64,000 nucleotides of DNA. Origin: an uncultured Paracoccaceae bacterium (lineage in GTDB: Bacteria; Pseudomonadota; Alphaproteobacteria; Rhodobacterales; Rhodobacteraceae). Shown piece by piece: positions 20,148 through 30,219 of this stretch (positions are counted from its first letter, which is position 1; each line of letters starts with the position of its first letter). A model generated the notes under the pieces. It saw nothing but the letters and a program-made list of their open reading frames with translations. It was not told the DNA's origin and searched no databases. The stretch is from positions 178,463-242,462 of the forward strand of contig CAJJAK010000003.1 in assembly GCA_905182165.1 (NCBI GenBank), in the 5' to 3' direction. The position numbers and the translations under genes were made by a program.

Positions 20148-20482
20148 TGTAATTTAGCCCCAACGGGAACAGCACTATCAGGAGTAATTAAAACGATATT
20201 TCCGTTATCATCTGATAATCCCAAGACTAACACTTCTGACATAAATTTACCAATTTGTCGTGGTGAAAAATTAACAACTGCCAAAATACTTTTTCCCAAT
20301 AAGTCATTAGGAGTGTAGTGATAATTAATTTGAGCAGAACTCTTTTTAATACCTAGCTCATCCCCAAAATCAATCTTCAGTTTTAATGCTGGCTTACGTG
20401 CTTCTGGGAAGTCCATGGCCTCAACCACTAAACCAACCCTTATATCTATCTTGGTAAAATCATCAAATGAAATAATATCCAT
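20144..20482 (-). CDS. csaA: CsaA-like tRNA-binding domain protein
   Basis: The 112 residues form a single EMAP-II/OB-fold tRNA-binding domain: FTKIDIRVGLVVEA, the KPALKLKIDFG strand, and VVNFSPRQIGKFMSEVLVLG. CsaA proteins bind tRNA-like ligands and were described as chaperones linked to secretion in Bacillus, but the cellular role is unsettled. The start shares a base with the proC stop (TAATG at 20482). Confidence 0.88.
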   Translation of the reverse strand: MDIISFDDFTKIDIRVGLVVEAMDFPEARKPALKLKIDFGDELGIKKSSAQINYHYTPNDLLGKSILAVVNFSPRQIGKFMSEVLVLGLSDDNGNIVLITPDSAVPVGAKLH

Positions 20483-21300
20483 TACTGTTTTCCCAGGTGT
20501 TTGCTTCTTAATGTTGCCGCATTAACCACCTGATTAATTAATGGGGCAAGTCCAATTTTATCATCCATCAAAATATCTAATGCAGCTTGAGTTGTTCCTC
20601 CAGGTGATGTCACATTGACACGTAATTGAGATGGCAACTCCAAAGTTAATTCAGTTAAGGCTCCAGCTCCAACAATGGTGGCTCTTGATAATTCCATAGA
20701 CAACTCTGGCGAAAGGCCTTGGGCCTCTCCAGCTTTGGCCAGCGATTCAATTAAGTAGAAAACATAAGCTGGGCCTGACCCTGAAATTGCTGTTACAGCA
20801 TCCATTTGCTCCTCGTTGTTCAAACGGAGTGTTTTACCAACAGCATTCAGTAGCCAACAAGAAAAACTAAATCATCTTCTGTAGTTAGTTTATTTCCAAT
20901 AATTGCAGTAATTCCCTTATTTACAGAAATTGCAGTATTAGGCATTGCTCTAATAATTATAGAACTTTGCCCCAATTCTTTTTCAAACATTTTAATTGTT
21001 GAACCTGCTGCAATAGATAGAAAAATTGTCTCAGTATTTGCAAACTTTAATATTTTTTTAAGAGCAACTTTCATCATTTGAGGTTTAACCGCCAATACTA
21101 CTACAGCTGCTTTATCAGGCAGATTCTTGTTCAAAGAGATTTCAGGGAGATTCAAAAGCCATTTTGATGGATTCGGCTCAACTATATTAATAGCTTCAGG
21201 GCAGACTGCCATCAGCCAACCAACCTTTAAGAAGTGCTGAACCCATTTTCCCGCACCCAAGCAATAACAACCCATTCTTATTAATTAGATTGATAGACAT
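20482..21300 (-). CDS. proC: Pyrroline-5-carboxylate reductase (two frameshifts)
   Basis: ProC makes proline from pyrroline-5-carboxylate with NADPH. The start is ATG 21300 (MSINLINKNGLLLLG), placed by AGGAG seven bases upstream. The cofactor motif reads LLGCGKMGSALLKGWL in that frame. Breaks occur near 21205 (after LADGSLP) and near 20835 (the frame after DDLVF resumes as WLLNAVGKTL). The C-terminal signature is intact: ISGSGPAYVFYLIESLAKAGEAQG and VTSPGGTTQAALDIL. The repaired length is about 272 residues, normal for the family. Confidence 0.92.
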
Positions 21301-21314
21301 ATTATCTCCTGATA

Positions 21315-21818
21315 TTAAGCCTCACCCTGAGGCATCATCATCGCAATACCGACAGCATCGGAAGGGCTTTGACCACCCCATATGACCTTTTGTAATGTTG
21401 GGTAAAAACAGTCACAAGAGTTTATAGCATCAGATAGTATTTGATCAATTTGACCGTCAGTTACTTCAGCATCATCATTTAATACCAATCCATATCGATA
21501 GACGATCAAATTTTGGGAGGAGGTATAAGTAAAAGTGCCTGTCCATATGCTATCATTTATAACATTTAGAGTTTCATAAATTTTTTCTGCCGAATTTTCT
21601 AAAGGGGCAATTTCAAATGAACATGCCAATTTCAACATTTCTTCTTTATTTGATAACGCCAGTGTTATTGCATAAGTGCGCCACAAGGCATCAATACTCA
21701 TAACAATCTGATCATCTGCTAGCCTATCAAAATTCCAAGCATTCTGTGATGCTAATTCCTCAACCATATCTATAGGATTTGGGCCTCCATAATGCCGAAC
21801 ATAATCTGTACTAAACAA
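21315..21818 (-). CDS. YbjN domain-containing protein
   Basis: The 167 residues match the YbjN fold, related to type III secretion chaperones and common upstream of proC in alphaproteobacteria (PNPIDMVEELASQNAWNFDRLADDQIVM in overview, ending FYPTLQKVIWGGQSPSDAV). The C-terminal CFYPxxQxVIWGG segment is characteristic. The biochemical role is unknown. It is first in an operon with proC (15-bp gap). The gap 21819-22009 upstream is AT-rich with no recognisable promoter, but holds one copy of TTCAAAGTTGT. Confidence 0.8.
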   Translation of the reverse strand: MFSTDYVRHYGGPNPIDMVEELASQNAWNFDRLADDQIVMSIDALWRTYAITLALSNKEEMLKLACSFEIAPLENSAEKIYETLNVINDSIWTGTFTYTSSQNLIVYRYGLVLNDDAEVTDGQIDQILSDAINSCDCFYPTLQKVIWGGQSPSDAVGIAMMMPQGEA

Positions 21819-22009
21819 TCTTCATTCCTTCATTTATTTCTCGAACCAACATTACCATATTTTGTGTTATTTGCGATATATAGTAATTATAAAAAATATT
21901 ATACAACATATAGTGTTACATAAGAAAGCAATCGTAAAGATGCTTTCTTATGTTATCCACAGAAATCTTCATTCAAAGTTGTAGTTTTTATTATGCTTAA
22001 TTTTAAAAA

Positions 22010-22264
22010 TTAAATTTTCTTTTTTAATTTTTTTTCAAGACTGTCTATTCGCGACTTAAGGACATCATTTTCAGCAATCACTTTTTGCACCATCATTTGA
22101 GTAACCTCAAATTCCTCACGCCCAACTAGGTTTTTTTCGGACACCCAACGATCTATAAAGCTTTTCATCGCTGTCTCAGCCTCATCTTTTGCGCCTTGCG
22201 CCACTCCCATAGCATTAGTCATTAATTCAGATAAATCATCAAAAAGCTTGTTCCGTGTTTGCAT
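22010..22264 (-). CDS. ubiK: Ubiquinone biosynthesis accessory factor UbiK
   Basis: This short protein of about 84 residues is highly charged. Its C-terminal coiled coil (MVQKVIAENDVLKSRIDSLEKKLKKK) is typical of the BMFP/DUF526 family. UbiK forms a complex with UbiJ that helps the late ubiquinone steps. The start is ATG 22264 (MQTRNKLFDDL), because GGAG lies before it; an in-frame ATG at 22276 overlaps that ribosome site. It is divergent from lgt, a common arrangement in alphaproteobacteria. Confidence 0.88.
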   Translation of the reverse strand: MQTRNKLFDDLSELMTNAMGVAQGAKDEAETAMKSFIDRWVSEKNLVGREEFEVTQMMVQKVIAENDVLKSRIDSLEKKLKKKI

Positions 22265-22364
22265 TCTTAACTCCATTTGAAGTAATATCTATTCATATGG
22301 GGAATAAATCACTATTTGCCAAGAGGCTATTGAAACTGATGTGCCAAGAAACTGAATACTATTT

Positions 22365-23255
22365 ATGTTAAGTGCAATCAATTTCCCAAATATTTCTCCA
22401 GATATTTTTAAAATAAATATTGGTTTCTTATCTTTTGCACTCAAATGGTATGCTTTATCTTACATTATTGGTCTTCTTTTAGCTTGGAGAATAATTGTAA
22501 AAATGATGGTAAACCCATCTCTTTGGCTCAATCAACAGCCACCGATGACAAGAAACAAACCAGAGGAGTTATTAACCTGGATGATAATAGGTGTGATTTT
22601 AGGTGGCCGTATAGGATTTGTTCTATTTTACCAAGCAGAATATTATCTGCAAAACCCCACTGAAATTTTTATGGTGTGGAGAGGCGGTATGTCATTTCAT
22701 GGCGGGTTCATTGGGGTAATAATTAGTGGAACTATTTTTTGCTATAAAAATAAGTTATCTATTTTTTCAGTAGGCGATTCAATAGCGATAACAGCTCCTA
22801 TCGGTCTCTTTCTTGGGCGTATTGCAAATTTTATTAATGGCGAGCTTTTTGGTAGACCATCGATCGTACCTTGGGCAATCATATTTCCCAACGAAGATAG
22901 TAAAAACTGCTTACTCAGTATTGTTGAAATATGTGGGCGACATCCTTCACAGATATATGAAGCCATTTTAGAGGGACTCCTATTAGGGTTAATATTATTT
23001 TGGGGAGCATACTTCAAATCGTGGTTAAAGACCCCTGGATTTTCAATTGGCATTTTTTTTATTGGCTATGGAATAGCTCGTGTGATCGTGGAAAGTTTCA
23101 GACAGGCAGATTTGCAGTTTATATCTATTGATAATCCAAACGGATATATAATACAAATTTATGAACTTGGACTAACAATGGGGCAAACCCTATCTATTCC
23201 AATGGTCTTCATTGGAATTTTAATAATTTACATGGCAAGAAGACGCGTAAAATGA
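22365..23255 (+). CDS. lgt: Prolipoprotein diacylglyceryl transferase
   Basis: Lgt transfers diacylglycerol from phosphatidylglycerol to the lipobox cysteine of prolipoproteins in the inner membrane. The 296 residues contain about seven membrane segments and the family signatures GGRIGFVLFYQ, MSFHGGFIGV, GRIANFINGELFGRP and GRHPSQIYEAILEG. The gene overlaps midA by four bases (ATGA at 23252), heading an lgt-midA-pgeF operon. Likely substrates in this window are MlaA and the 17942-18491 lipoprotein. Confidence 0.96.
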   Translation: MLSAINFPNISPDIFKINIGFLSFALKWYALSYIIGLLLAWRIIVKMMVNPSLWLNQQPPMTRNKPEELLTWMIIGVILGGRIGFVLFYQAEYYLQNPTEIFMVWRGGMSFHGGFIGVIISGTIFCYKNKLSIFSVGDSIAITAPIGLFLGRIANFINGELFGRPSIVPWAIIFPNEDSKNCLLSIVEICGRHPSQIYEAILEGLLLGLILFWGAYFKSWLKTPGFSIGIFFIGYGIARVIVESFRQADLQFISIDNPNGYIIQIYELGLTMGQTLSIPMVFIGILIIYMARRRVK

Positions 23256-24317
23256 CTGCACTAAGTGATATCATAATAAATCAAATAAAACGTTTCGGCC
23301 CAATGCCTGTCTCAGAATACATGACACTCTGCCTACTTCACCCTGAGCATGGGTATTATACAAATCGAGACGCACTCGGAGCATCTGGTGATTTTACAAC
23401 CGCGCCAGAAATCAGTCAAATGTTTGGAGAATTAATTGGTCTCACAATCGCCCAAGCTTGGATTGATCAAGGAATGCCCAAACCATTTGTCCTAGCAGAA
23501 TTAGGCCCTGGAAATGGGACGCTCATGGCAGATATTTTGCGCGCTACTAAATCTGTTCCAAAATTTCACTCATCAATGGATTTGCATTTAATTGAAGCAA
23601 GTCCAGAAATGAGAAAACGTCAAAAGTCAGCTCTCGATGGATTTTGCGTCACATGGCTAGATTACTTTTCTGAATTACCACAAAAACCACTTTTTTTAGT
23701 GGCAAACGAATTCTTTGATTGCCTTCCAATTAAACAATATCGACGAAGCAAATACATGTTGGGAAGAGGTTCTTATTGGAGAAAAAAATAACAAGTTAAT
23801 TTATTATCTAGGAAATAAAATACCCTTAAATACAATTCCTTATCATATTGAAAATACTAAAATTGGTGATGTGATAGAAATGTGCATGGCAGCAAAACCT
23901 ATAATCACAGCATTATCGACTCGAATAAAGAGTTATGGCGGCTGTGCAATTATTATCGATTATGGAGATGATAATTTGATAGGCAATACTTTTCAGGCCG
24001 TCAAGAATCATAAAAAAATTGATGCTTTAAAATTACCTGGGGATTCTGACCTAACAGCACACGTAGATTTTAAAGAATTAACAAGAGATATTTCAGAAAT
24101 AATGGTAACCAAAACAACCTCCCAAGGAATACTTTTAGAGCGATTAGGAATTAATGATAGAAGTAAGAAATTAATATCAAACATTCCAGATCATCAAAAA
24201 AATATCCACACCACCGCTATGAGACGCTTAACACACCCCAGTGAAATGGGAAGTTTATTTAAAGCTATCGCATTATACCCGTCCAAATCGTTCCCTCCAG
24301 CTGGGTTTGATTTATGA
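23252..24317 (+). CDS. SAM-dependent methyltransferase, MidA/NDUFAF7 family (one frameshift)
   Basis: About 354 residues across two frames joined near 23745. The N-terminus has PMPVSEYMTLCLLHPEHGYYTNRD and GASGDFTTAPEISQMFGELIG. The SAM motif is VLAELGPGNGTLMADILRA, followed by LFLVANEFFDCLPIKQY; the second frame holds CAIIIDYGDD. The mitochondrial member NDUFAF7 methylates an arginine of a complex I subunit; the bacterial substrate is not established. It is coupled to lgt and pgeF by ATGA overlaps at both ends. Confidence 0.9.
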
Positions 24318-25077
24318 AACTCAAAATACTAAAAAATGATAACCTCTTCGGTGCAAAACACGGGTTTTTTACCCGATTAGGAGGTGAATCAACAGGAATT
24401 TATAAGGGTTTGAACTGTGGTTTGGGCTCCATGGACGATAAAAAAATTATCAATAAAAATCGTGCAGGTATTGTTAACTCAATGGGTATTAGCCAATCAA
24501 GGCTTGTTTTTGTTCATCAGATTCATTCTCCTGATGTAATTACAATTAAAAACAAAACCCACATCCCCAGTAAAAGGTGACGCACTTGTAACTGCAAATA
24601 AAAAGATTGCTTTGAGCATTTTGACAGCTGACTGTCAGCCAGTTCTTTTTTTAGATAAAAAAAATGCCCCTGATGGATATGGCTATTGCAGGATGGAAAG
24701 GGGCATTCACTGGTATTCTACAAAATACAATAAAAAGCATGAAAGAAATCGGCGGTGAACCAGATCATATCTCAGCTACAATTGGACCCAGTATAAGTCA
24801 AAAAAATTATGAGGTCGGACCAGAATTCTTTTATACTTTATGTAAAAATAATAAATATAATGAAAAATTTTTTTACAAAGGAAATAAAGATAGATTTCAT
24901 TTTGATTTAGTTGGTTATAGTATTTATCAAATTAAAAAATCAGGCGTGCGCAAGGTAAATTGTATCAATAGTTGCACTTATGAGAACCCTGATTTGTATT
25001 TTTCTTATCGTAGATCTGTTCATAAATCAGAACCGGATTATGGACGAATGATTTCAACAATCATGTTAGAAGATTAA
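24314..25077 (+). CDS. pgeF: PgeF/YfiH laccase-domain protein (two frameshifts)
   Basis: This multicopper-polyphenol-oxidase-like family is now regarded as peptidoglycan editing factor and purine nucleoside phosphorylase. The N-terminal frame has GAKHGFFTRLGGESTGIYKGLN and VFVHQIHSPDV (a metal-ligand His). The middle, GDALVTANKKIALSILTADCQPV with the conserved ADCxP, lies in a second frame at about 24580-24665. The last frame has ATIGPSISQKNYEVG and NPDLYFSYRRS. Breaks lie near 24570 and 24665. The repaired length is about 254 residues. It is convergent with the Lrp gene, with stops sharing TTAA at 25074-25077. Confidence 0.88.
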
Positions 25078-25574
25078 AATCCTTTCAATAACCTTTCTTC
25101 CAAAATCTCAAAAGGTACACCTGGTTCGTCTTTAGCACATCGAATAACTAGTGACGTTTTCACACTTGCAACGTTTTCGGCAGATGTTAAATGCCCCGTT
25201 AAAAAACTTTGAAACGTACTTAGATCAGGCGCAACGCATTTTAAAATAAAATCAATTTCACCATTCAGCATATGACATTCTCTAACCAACGGCCAATTTC
25301 GACACTGCGTCTCAAATGCTGCTAAGTCTGTCTCCGCTTGTGAATGTAAGCCCACCATGGCAAAAACTTGCACTTCAAAGCCTAATTGTCTTGAATTTAC
25401 ATCAGCATGGTATCCGTTTATGTAACCCTTCTCTTCAAGTGTGCGCACTCTACGCAAGCAAGGGGGAGCCGAGATTCCAACTTTTCCCGCTAAATCAACA
25501 TTAGTCATTCTGCCGTCATTCTGCAATTCTGACAAGATTTTTCTGTCAACCGCATCTAATTTTGAAATTCCCAT
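25074..25574 (-). CDS. Lrp/AsnC-family transcriptional regulator
   Basis: The 166 residues consist of an N-terminal winged helix (LDAVDRKILSELQNDGRMTNVDLAGKVG, then PPCLRRVRTLEEKGYI) and a C-terminal ligand-binding RAM domain (VFAMVGLHSQAETDLAAFE, ending SLVIRCAKDEPGVPFEI). Members respond to amino acids. It is divergent from trxB across 184 bp, an arrangement seen in Rhodobacterales, so it may control trxB or itself; that is inference. The gap 25575-25758 is AT-rich with no clear operator. Confidence 0.9.
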   Translation of the reverse strand: MGISKLDAVDRKILSELQNDGRMTNVDLAGKVGISAPPCLRRVRTLEEKGYINGYHADVNSRQLGFEVQVFAMVGLHSQAETDLAAFETQCRNWPLVRECHMLNGEIDFILKCVAPDLSTFQSFLTGHLTSAENVASVKTSLVIRCAKDEPGVPFEILEERLLKGF

Positions 25575-25758
25575 ATCGATTCCTTAATAATAATATTCTA
25601 ACATTACAAATTAGTACTCAAATAAGCAATAATATTTCAAACCTTTATAATAAATTTCCAAGCCTTTCTAACAAATCATTTGCAAGTAACCCTCACTTGG
25701 CCTTTTACTTATTCCAGCCGCAAGTTATATCGATATAAATAAAATTAAGAGGGTTTTA

Positions 25759-26700
25759 ATGACAAAAGAAATAAGTACTCGTTTACTAATAATTGGTTCG
25801 GGGCCAGCTGGTTATACGGCTGCTGTTTATGCGAGTAGAGCTATGTTGAACCCAATACTAATTCAAGGTTTTCAACCTGGTGGACAATTAACCATTACTA
25901 CCGAGGTGGAAAACTGGCCTGGAGAGAAGGAAATCCAAGGACCAGACCTTATGACCAATATGGAAGAACATGCAAAAGCAGTTGGCACAGAAATCATATT
26001 TGACCATATCCAAAGTATTGACCTGTCTAAAAGACCATTCAAAGCAGTCGGGCAGTCTGGTGATATTTACATTGCAGAATCTGTTGTCTTAGCCACTGGC
26101 GCTCAGGCAAAATGGTTAGGATTGAAATCTGAAGAAAAGTTCAAAGGCTTTGGTGTCTCTGCTTGCGCAACTTGTGATGGATTTTTCTATAAAGAACAAG
26201 AAATTGTTGTAATTGGTGGTGGGAACACAGCAGTAGAAGAGGCATTATTTTTAACAAAATTTGCAAGTAAGGTAACTTTGATACATCGCAGAGATCACCT
26301 TAGATCAGAAAAAATATTACAAGATAGATTATTTAAAAATAATAAAATCAAAACCCTTTGGTTTCATGAGGTTGAGGAAATATTGGGAGATGAAAATCCC
26401 CTAGGCGTCACTGGCATTAAAGTTAAGCACACAAAAACCAACGAAATAAGCCACATAGATTGTAAGGGGGTATTTGTCGCCATAGGTCATGCCCCTGAAA
26501 ATGCGTTGGTCAAAGATCAACTAGAAACACATATGGGGGGATATGTTATAACGAAACCAAATAGCACCTCCACATCAATACCAGGAATTTTTGTGGCAGG
26601 TGATTTAACTGATTATATTTATAGACAGGCTGTGACTTCTGCTGGAATGGGATGCATGGCCGCTTTAGAAGCAGAAAAGTTTTTAGCGGAAGAGGAATAA
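25759..26700 (+). CDS. trxB: Thioredoxin-disulfide reductase
   Basis: TrxB passes electrons from NADPH through FAD to thioredoxin. The 313 residues show the FAD motif LLIIGSGPAGYTAAVYASRA, the redox-active CATCDG in GVSACATCDGFFY, the NADPH motif EIVVIGGGNTAVEEALFL and the C-terminal GIFVAGDLTD. The start has an AGAGGG site just upstream. It is followed after 3 bp by sat-cysC, which needs reduced thioredoxin further down the assimilatory pathway, so the operon link makes sense. Confidence 0.95.
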   Translation: MTKEISTRLLIIGSGPAGYTAAVYASRAMLNPILIQGFQPGGQLTITTEVENWPGEKEIQGPDLMTNMEEHAKAVGTEIIFDHIQSIDLSKRPFKAVGQSGDIYIAESVVLATGAQAKWLGLKSEEKFKGFGVSACATCDGFFYKEQEIVVIGGGNTAVEEALFLTKFASKVTLIHRRDHLRSEKILQDRLFKNNKIKTLWFHEVEEILGDENPLGVTGIKVKHTKTNEISHIDCKGVFVAIGHAPENALVKDQLETHMGGYVITKPNSTSTSIPGIFVAGDLTDYIYRQAVTSAGMGCMAALEAEKFLAEEE

Positions 26701-26703
26701 AGA

Positions 26704-28411
26704 ATGCCGACACAAAACGCTACACTTGTACCTGAATTATATGTTCCAATGGCTGAAATTTCAAAATTACGAAATGATGCAAATAGCTTAACTCGTTGGG
26801 ATTTAACAGCAAGGCAAATATGTGATTTAGAACTATTAATGAATGGAGCATTTAATCCATTGAAAGGTTTTTTAGGTAGAGAAGATTATAACAATGTATT
26901 AGATCATTTGAGGCTTAAAGATGGTACATTATGGCCTATCCCAATTACATTAGATGTTTCAGAATTATTTGCAGAAACTATAAAAATTGGAGACAGCATA
27001 GCGCTTTGTGACCAAGAAGGTGTTATTCTTGCAAAGATGGAAATCAGCGATAAATGGACGCCTGAAAAATCTTATGAAGCTAAAAAGGTTTTTGGTACAG
27101 TTGATGACTTTCATCCAGGTGTTGATTATTTAATCAACAATTCTGGTAATATTTATTTGGGTGGTGCAATCAAAGGGATTGAGTCTCCTAATCATTACGA
27201 TTTTAGAGACCGCAGAAACACTCCAAACGAATTACGTTCTCATGCTTGCAAAAGCGGGTTGGTCCAAAACAGTTGCTTTTCAAACTAGAAATCCACTACA
27301 TCGTGCTCATCAAGAATTGACCTTCCTAGCAGCTAAAGAGGTCGAAGCTAATTTATTAATCCATCCTGTGGTTGGTTTAACCAAGCCAGGAGACATTGAC
27401 CACTTCACAAGAGTAAGATGCTACGAAGCCGTACTAAACCATTATCCAACGTCAACCACGTCACTCTCTTTATTAAACCTTGCAATGCGAATGGCTGGCC
27501 CAAGAGAAGCACTATGGCATGGATTGATTAGAAAAAATTATGGCTGCACACATTTTATTGTGGGTCGTGACCACGCTGGGCCTGGTAAAAATAAAGTTGG
27601 TGAAGATTTTTATGGTCCTTATGAAGCTCAAGACTTATTTAATCTCTATGCTACAGAAATGGGCATAGAAATGGTAGATTTCAAACATATGGTATATGTT
27701 GAAAACAGGGCTCAATATGAGCAAATAGATATTATAAACAAGGACGATAAAATTTTAACAATTTCTGGAACTGAAATGCGTAGAAGGCTTCGGGAAGGGC
27801 TCGACATACCAGATTGGTTTAGTTATCCAGAAGTTGTTAAAGAACTCCGAAAATCTCATCCACCAAGAAACAAACAAGGTTTTACAGTATTTTTTACTGG
27901 CTTATCAGGATCGGGAAAGTCAACAATTGCAAATGCTTTAATGATTAAATTAATGGAGCTGGGTGGTAGGCCCGTAACCTTACTAGACGGTGATGTTGTT
28001 AGGCAAAATTTATCCTCAGAATTGGGCTTCTCAAAAGAACATCGTGATATTAATATTAGGCGTATCGGTTATGTTGCATCAGAAATAACAAAAAATGGTG
28101 GAATCGCTTTGTGTGCACCAATAGCCCCATACGAGAAAACGAGAAAATCAGTAAGAAATGAAATCGAACATTATGGTGCATTTATCGAAGTATATGTGGC
28201 TACAACGGTAGAAGAATGTGAGAGAAGAGATAGAAAAGGTCTCTACAAGCTAGCGCGAGAAGGAAAGATTAGGGAATTTACCGGAATTTCGGATCCTTAT
28301 AATGTCCCAGTTAATCCAGAATTAGTGTTAGAAACTGAGCAGTTTGAGGTCGATGAATGTGCACAAAAGATTATATTAAAACTTGAAAGTATGGGATTAA
28401 TTAAAGGATAA
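26704..28411 (+). CDS. sat/cysC: Bifunctional ATP sulfurylase / APS kinase (one frameshift)
   Basis: The protein (about 569 residues) activates sulfate to APS and phosphorylates it to PAPS. The sulfurylase part has the ATP motif QTRNPLHRAHQE and IVGRDHAGPGKNK. The kinase part starts near residue 395 with the P-loop FTGLSGSGKSTIAN, then LLDGDVVRQNLSSELGFS and ALCAPIAPYEKTR. The frame breaks near 27235 (RNTPNELR to LMLAKAGWSK). PAPS can feed sulfur assimilation or sulfotransferases such as the candidate at 46336-47043. It probably shares a transcript with trxB. Confidence 0.94.
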
Positions 28412-28428
28412 AAAATTTAAAAAAAACT

Positions 28429-29112
28429 ATGAATGAACAAACTTACGTTTCACTAACAACGGTTCCACCAAGATTCTCAAATGTTGGTAAAACATTAGAG
28501 TCATTACTTTTTCAAAAAGCAGAAATTTTTGAAATTAGGTTAGTGATTCCAAGACTTTATTTGCGCTTTCCAGACTGGAATGGTGATCTACCAAAAGTGC
28601 CAAAAGGTGTTAAGATTCAAAGATGCAAAAAAGATTTGGGACCAGCATGTAAAATATTCTCAACATTACAAAATATTCCTGACCCTAATTCCTATATACT
28701 TTATTGTGACGATGATTGTGAATATCTACCCCAATGGGCGCAGAGTTTTAAATCTCACCCTGAACAAAAAAATTCTGCAATTGCAGGAAGTATTTTTAAT
28801 GTAGAGCGGTTGGGGAAAAAAAATGGATCTATTCTGCAAGGATTTGGAGGAGTCCTAGTTAGAAAAAAATACTTTAAAATACAGGACTTCAGGATTCCAA
28901 AACCCTATCACTGGGTAGATGATATCTGGATTTCCACATGTTTAGAAAAAAACAAAATACCTATTGTTGAAAATAGGGATGCTACACCTTTTAGAACTAG
29001 TTATCAGGATCAGTATGGATTACAAAATACCACTTTCTCTAAAAAGAACCGTGCCGAACTTAATCAAATAGCAGTTAACTATTCTTCAGAAAATTTCAAA
29101 ATCTGGACTTAA
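28429..29112 (+). CDS. Glycosyltransferase-like protein (GT-A fold suspected)
   Basis: The 227 residues have no signal peptide or membrane segment. A YCDDDCEYLPQWA acidic motif (about residues 95-107) resembles the metal-binding DXD of GT-A glycosyltransferases, after an N-terminal beta strand (YVSLTTVPPRFSNVGKTLESLLFQ). A second acidic cluster (YHWVDDIWISTCL) is similar to the acceptor region of such enzymes. The donor and acceptor are unknown. It starts 17 bp after sat-cysC on the same strand, so it may act on a product that is sulfated, but this is inference only. Confidence 0.6.
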   Translation: MNEQTYVSLTTVPPRFSNVGKTLESLLFQKAEIFEIRLVIPRLYLRFPDWNGDLPKVPKGVKIQRCKKDLGPACKIFSTLQNIPDPNSYILYCDDDCEYLPQWAQSFKSHPEQKNSAIAGSIFNVERLGKKNGSILQGFGGVLVRKKYFKIQDFRIPKPYHWVDDIWISTCLEKNKIPIVENRDATPFRTSYQDQYGLQNTTFSKKNRAELNQIAVNYSSENFKIWT

Positions 29113-29143
29113 TTATAAATCAAAATAAATAAGTTAAAAAATA

Positions 29144-29719
29144 CTAACTCTTATTTTTAGAATTTCTACTGACTAACTCAGCCATAAAACGATGTCTAAT
29201 TACTACTGGATCAAGTTCGATCACAGGGACTTTAACATTTCCACTTTGACATTTTGAAACAATGATAGTCATCTTATCAGAATTTATAGCTCGCTCGAGT
29301 ACGCTTGCAGTATCTTCTGCACTACACTCTACGACATTCTCACACCCACATGCCTTAGCCACCTCAGAAAGAGATGTTTTCTTACCTGCATAAGTCGGTT
29401 GATCACCAGTCGATCCGTAACTTCCATTATCTATGATTAGTAATATAAAATTATTGGCATTATTATTAGCAATTGTTGGAAGAGTTCCAAAGTTAGTTAA
29501 TACAGAACCATCTCCATCAATGGAAATAATTTTTTGTTCCTGCACTATTGCCAAACCAAGCCCAATAGAGGAAGCCAAGCCCATGGTACCTAGCATATAA
29601 AAATTTGTTGGTTGATCGTCTAAATAATGTAATTCTTGGCTAGGAAGGCCGATATTACAGACTACAAAATGGTTTTTGATAATTGGTATTATTTTTTTTA
29701 AAACATCATAACGTCTCAT
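29144..29719 (-). CDS. comE: Sulfopyruvate decarboxylase beta subunit
   Basis: This is the ThDP-binding half of a two-subunit decarboxylase (about 191 residues). The cofactor motif GDGSVLTNFG with a downstream LLIIDNGSYGSTG binds Mg2+ and the diphosphate. FYMLGTMGLASSIGLGLA is the conserved lead-in. I place the start at ATG 29719 (MRRYDVLKK), two bases after the comD stop; a longer frame overlaps comD. With comD it would convert 3-sulfopyruvate to sulfoacetaldehyde and CO2. A phosphonopyruvate decarboxylase is a related alternative but is usually a single chain. Confidence 0.85.
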   Translation of the reverse strand: MRRYDVLKKIIPIIKNHFVVCNIGLPSQELHYLDDQPTNFYMLGTMGLASSIGLGLAIVQEQKIISIDGDGSVLTNFGTLPTIANNNANNFILLIIDNGSYGSTGDQPTYAGKKTSLSEVAKACGCENVVECSAEDTASVLERAINSDKMTIIVSKCQSGNVKVPVIELDPVVIRHRFMAELVSRNSKNKS

Positions 29720-29721
29720 TT

Positions 29722-30219
29722 CTAATATCCATTCCAAAAACTAGCATCCGTCAAAATAGCAACTGGTTTTTTACTCATAAAAGTATGTTTTAGAATTCCA
29801 TCAAACTCTTTAACATCACTTTCTCTGTGAAAATGGTAAGTTGGTATTTTTAATTGTTCCAAAAGTGCCTTGGTATGTACAGCCATCTCAACTTGACAAG
29901 CTACAGGCTCTCCAACTTCTCCCCGGTACGAAATTAGCATCGGTAATGGCATCCGGTAGAATTGAGTCAAAGTTACCAATGTATTGACCGTCACCCCAAT
30001 TGCAGTATTTTGCATGATTATTGCAGGGCGTTTTCCGCCCATGAATGCACCGGCACACAACCCCATGCCTTCATCTTCTTTATTCGATGGGATATGATAG
30101 ATTTTTGCGCATTTTTCAATTTTATCAATAACGTCAGCTAACTGCTTACATGGTACTGTGGTAATAAACTCTACTTTATTTTTCACAAAATCAGACACAA
30201 TTGTATCACTTACAGACAT
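29722..30219 (-). CDS. comD: Sulfopyruvate decarboxylase alpha subunit
   Basis: The 165 residues match the pyrimidine-binding half of sulfopyruvate decarboxylase: FITTVPCKQLADVIDKIE, then the catalytic-Glu segment NKEDEGMGLCAGAFMGGKRP, then RMPLPMLISYRGEVGEPVACQ. In methanogens ComDE serves coenzyme M synthesis; in marine bacteria it occurs in cysteate and sulfolactate breakdown. Neither xsc (sulfoacetaldehyde acetyltransferase) nor other CoM genes are in this window, so the flow of its product is open. The gap 30220-30417 to acs holds the acs terminator and one TTCAAAGTTGT. Confidence 0.86.
   Translation of the reverse strand: MSVSDTIVSDFVKNKVEFITTVPCKQLADVIDKIEKCAKIYHIPSNKEDEGMGLCAGAFMGGKRPAIIMQNTAIGVTVNTLVTLTQFYRMPLPMLISYRGEVGEPVACQVEMAVHTKALLEQLKIPTYHFHRESDVKEFDGILKHTFMSKKPVAILTDASFWNGY

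Noticed and set aside
29144..30219. Phosphonopyruvate decarboxylase or acetolactate synthase
   Set aside because: The protein is split into two short subunits, and the TVPCKQLADVI and NKEDEGMGLCAGAFMGG segments fit ComDE better. No phosphonate mutase gene is nearby.
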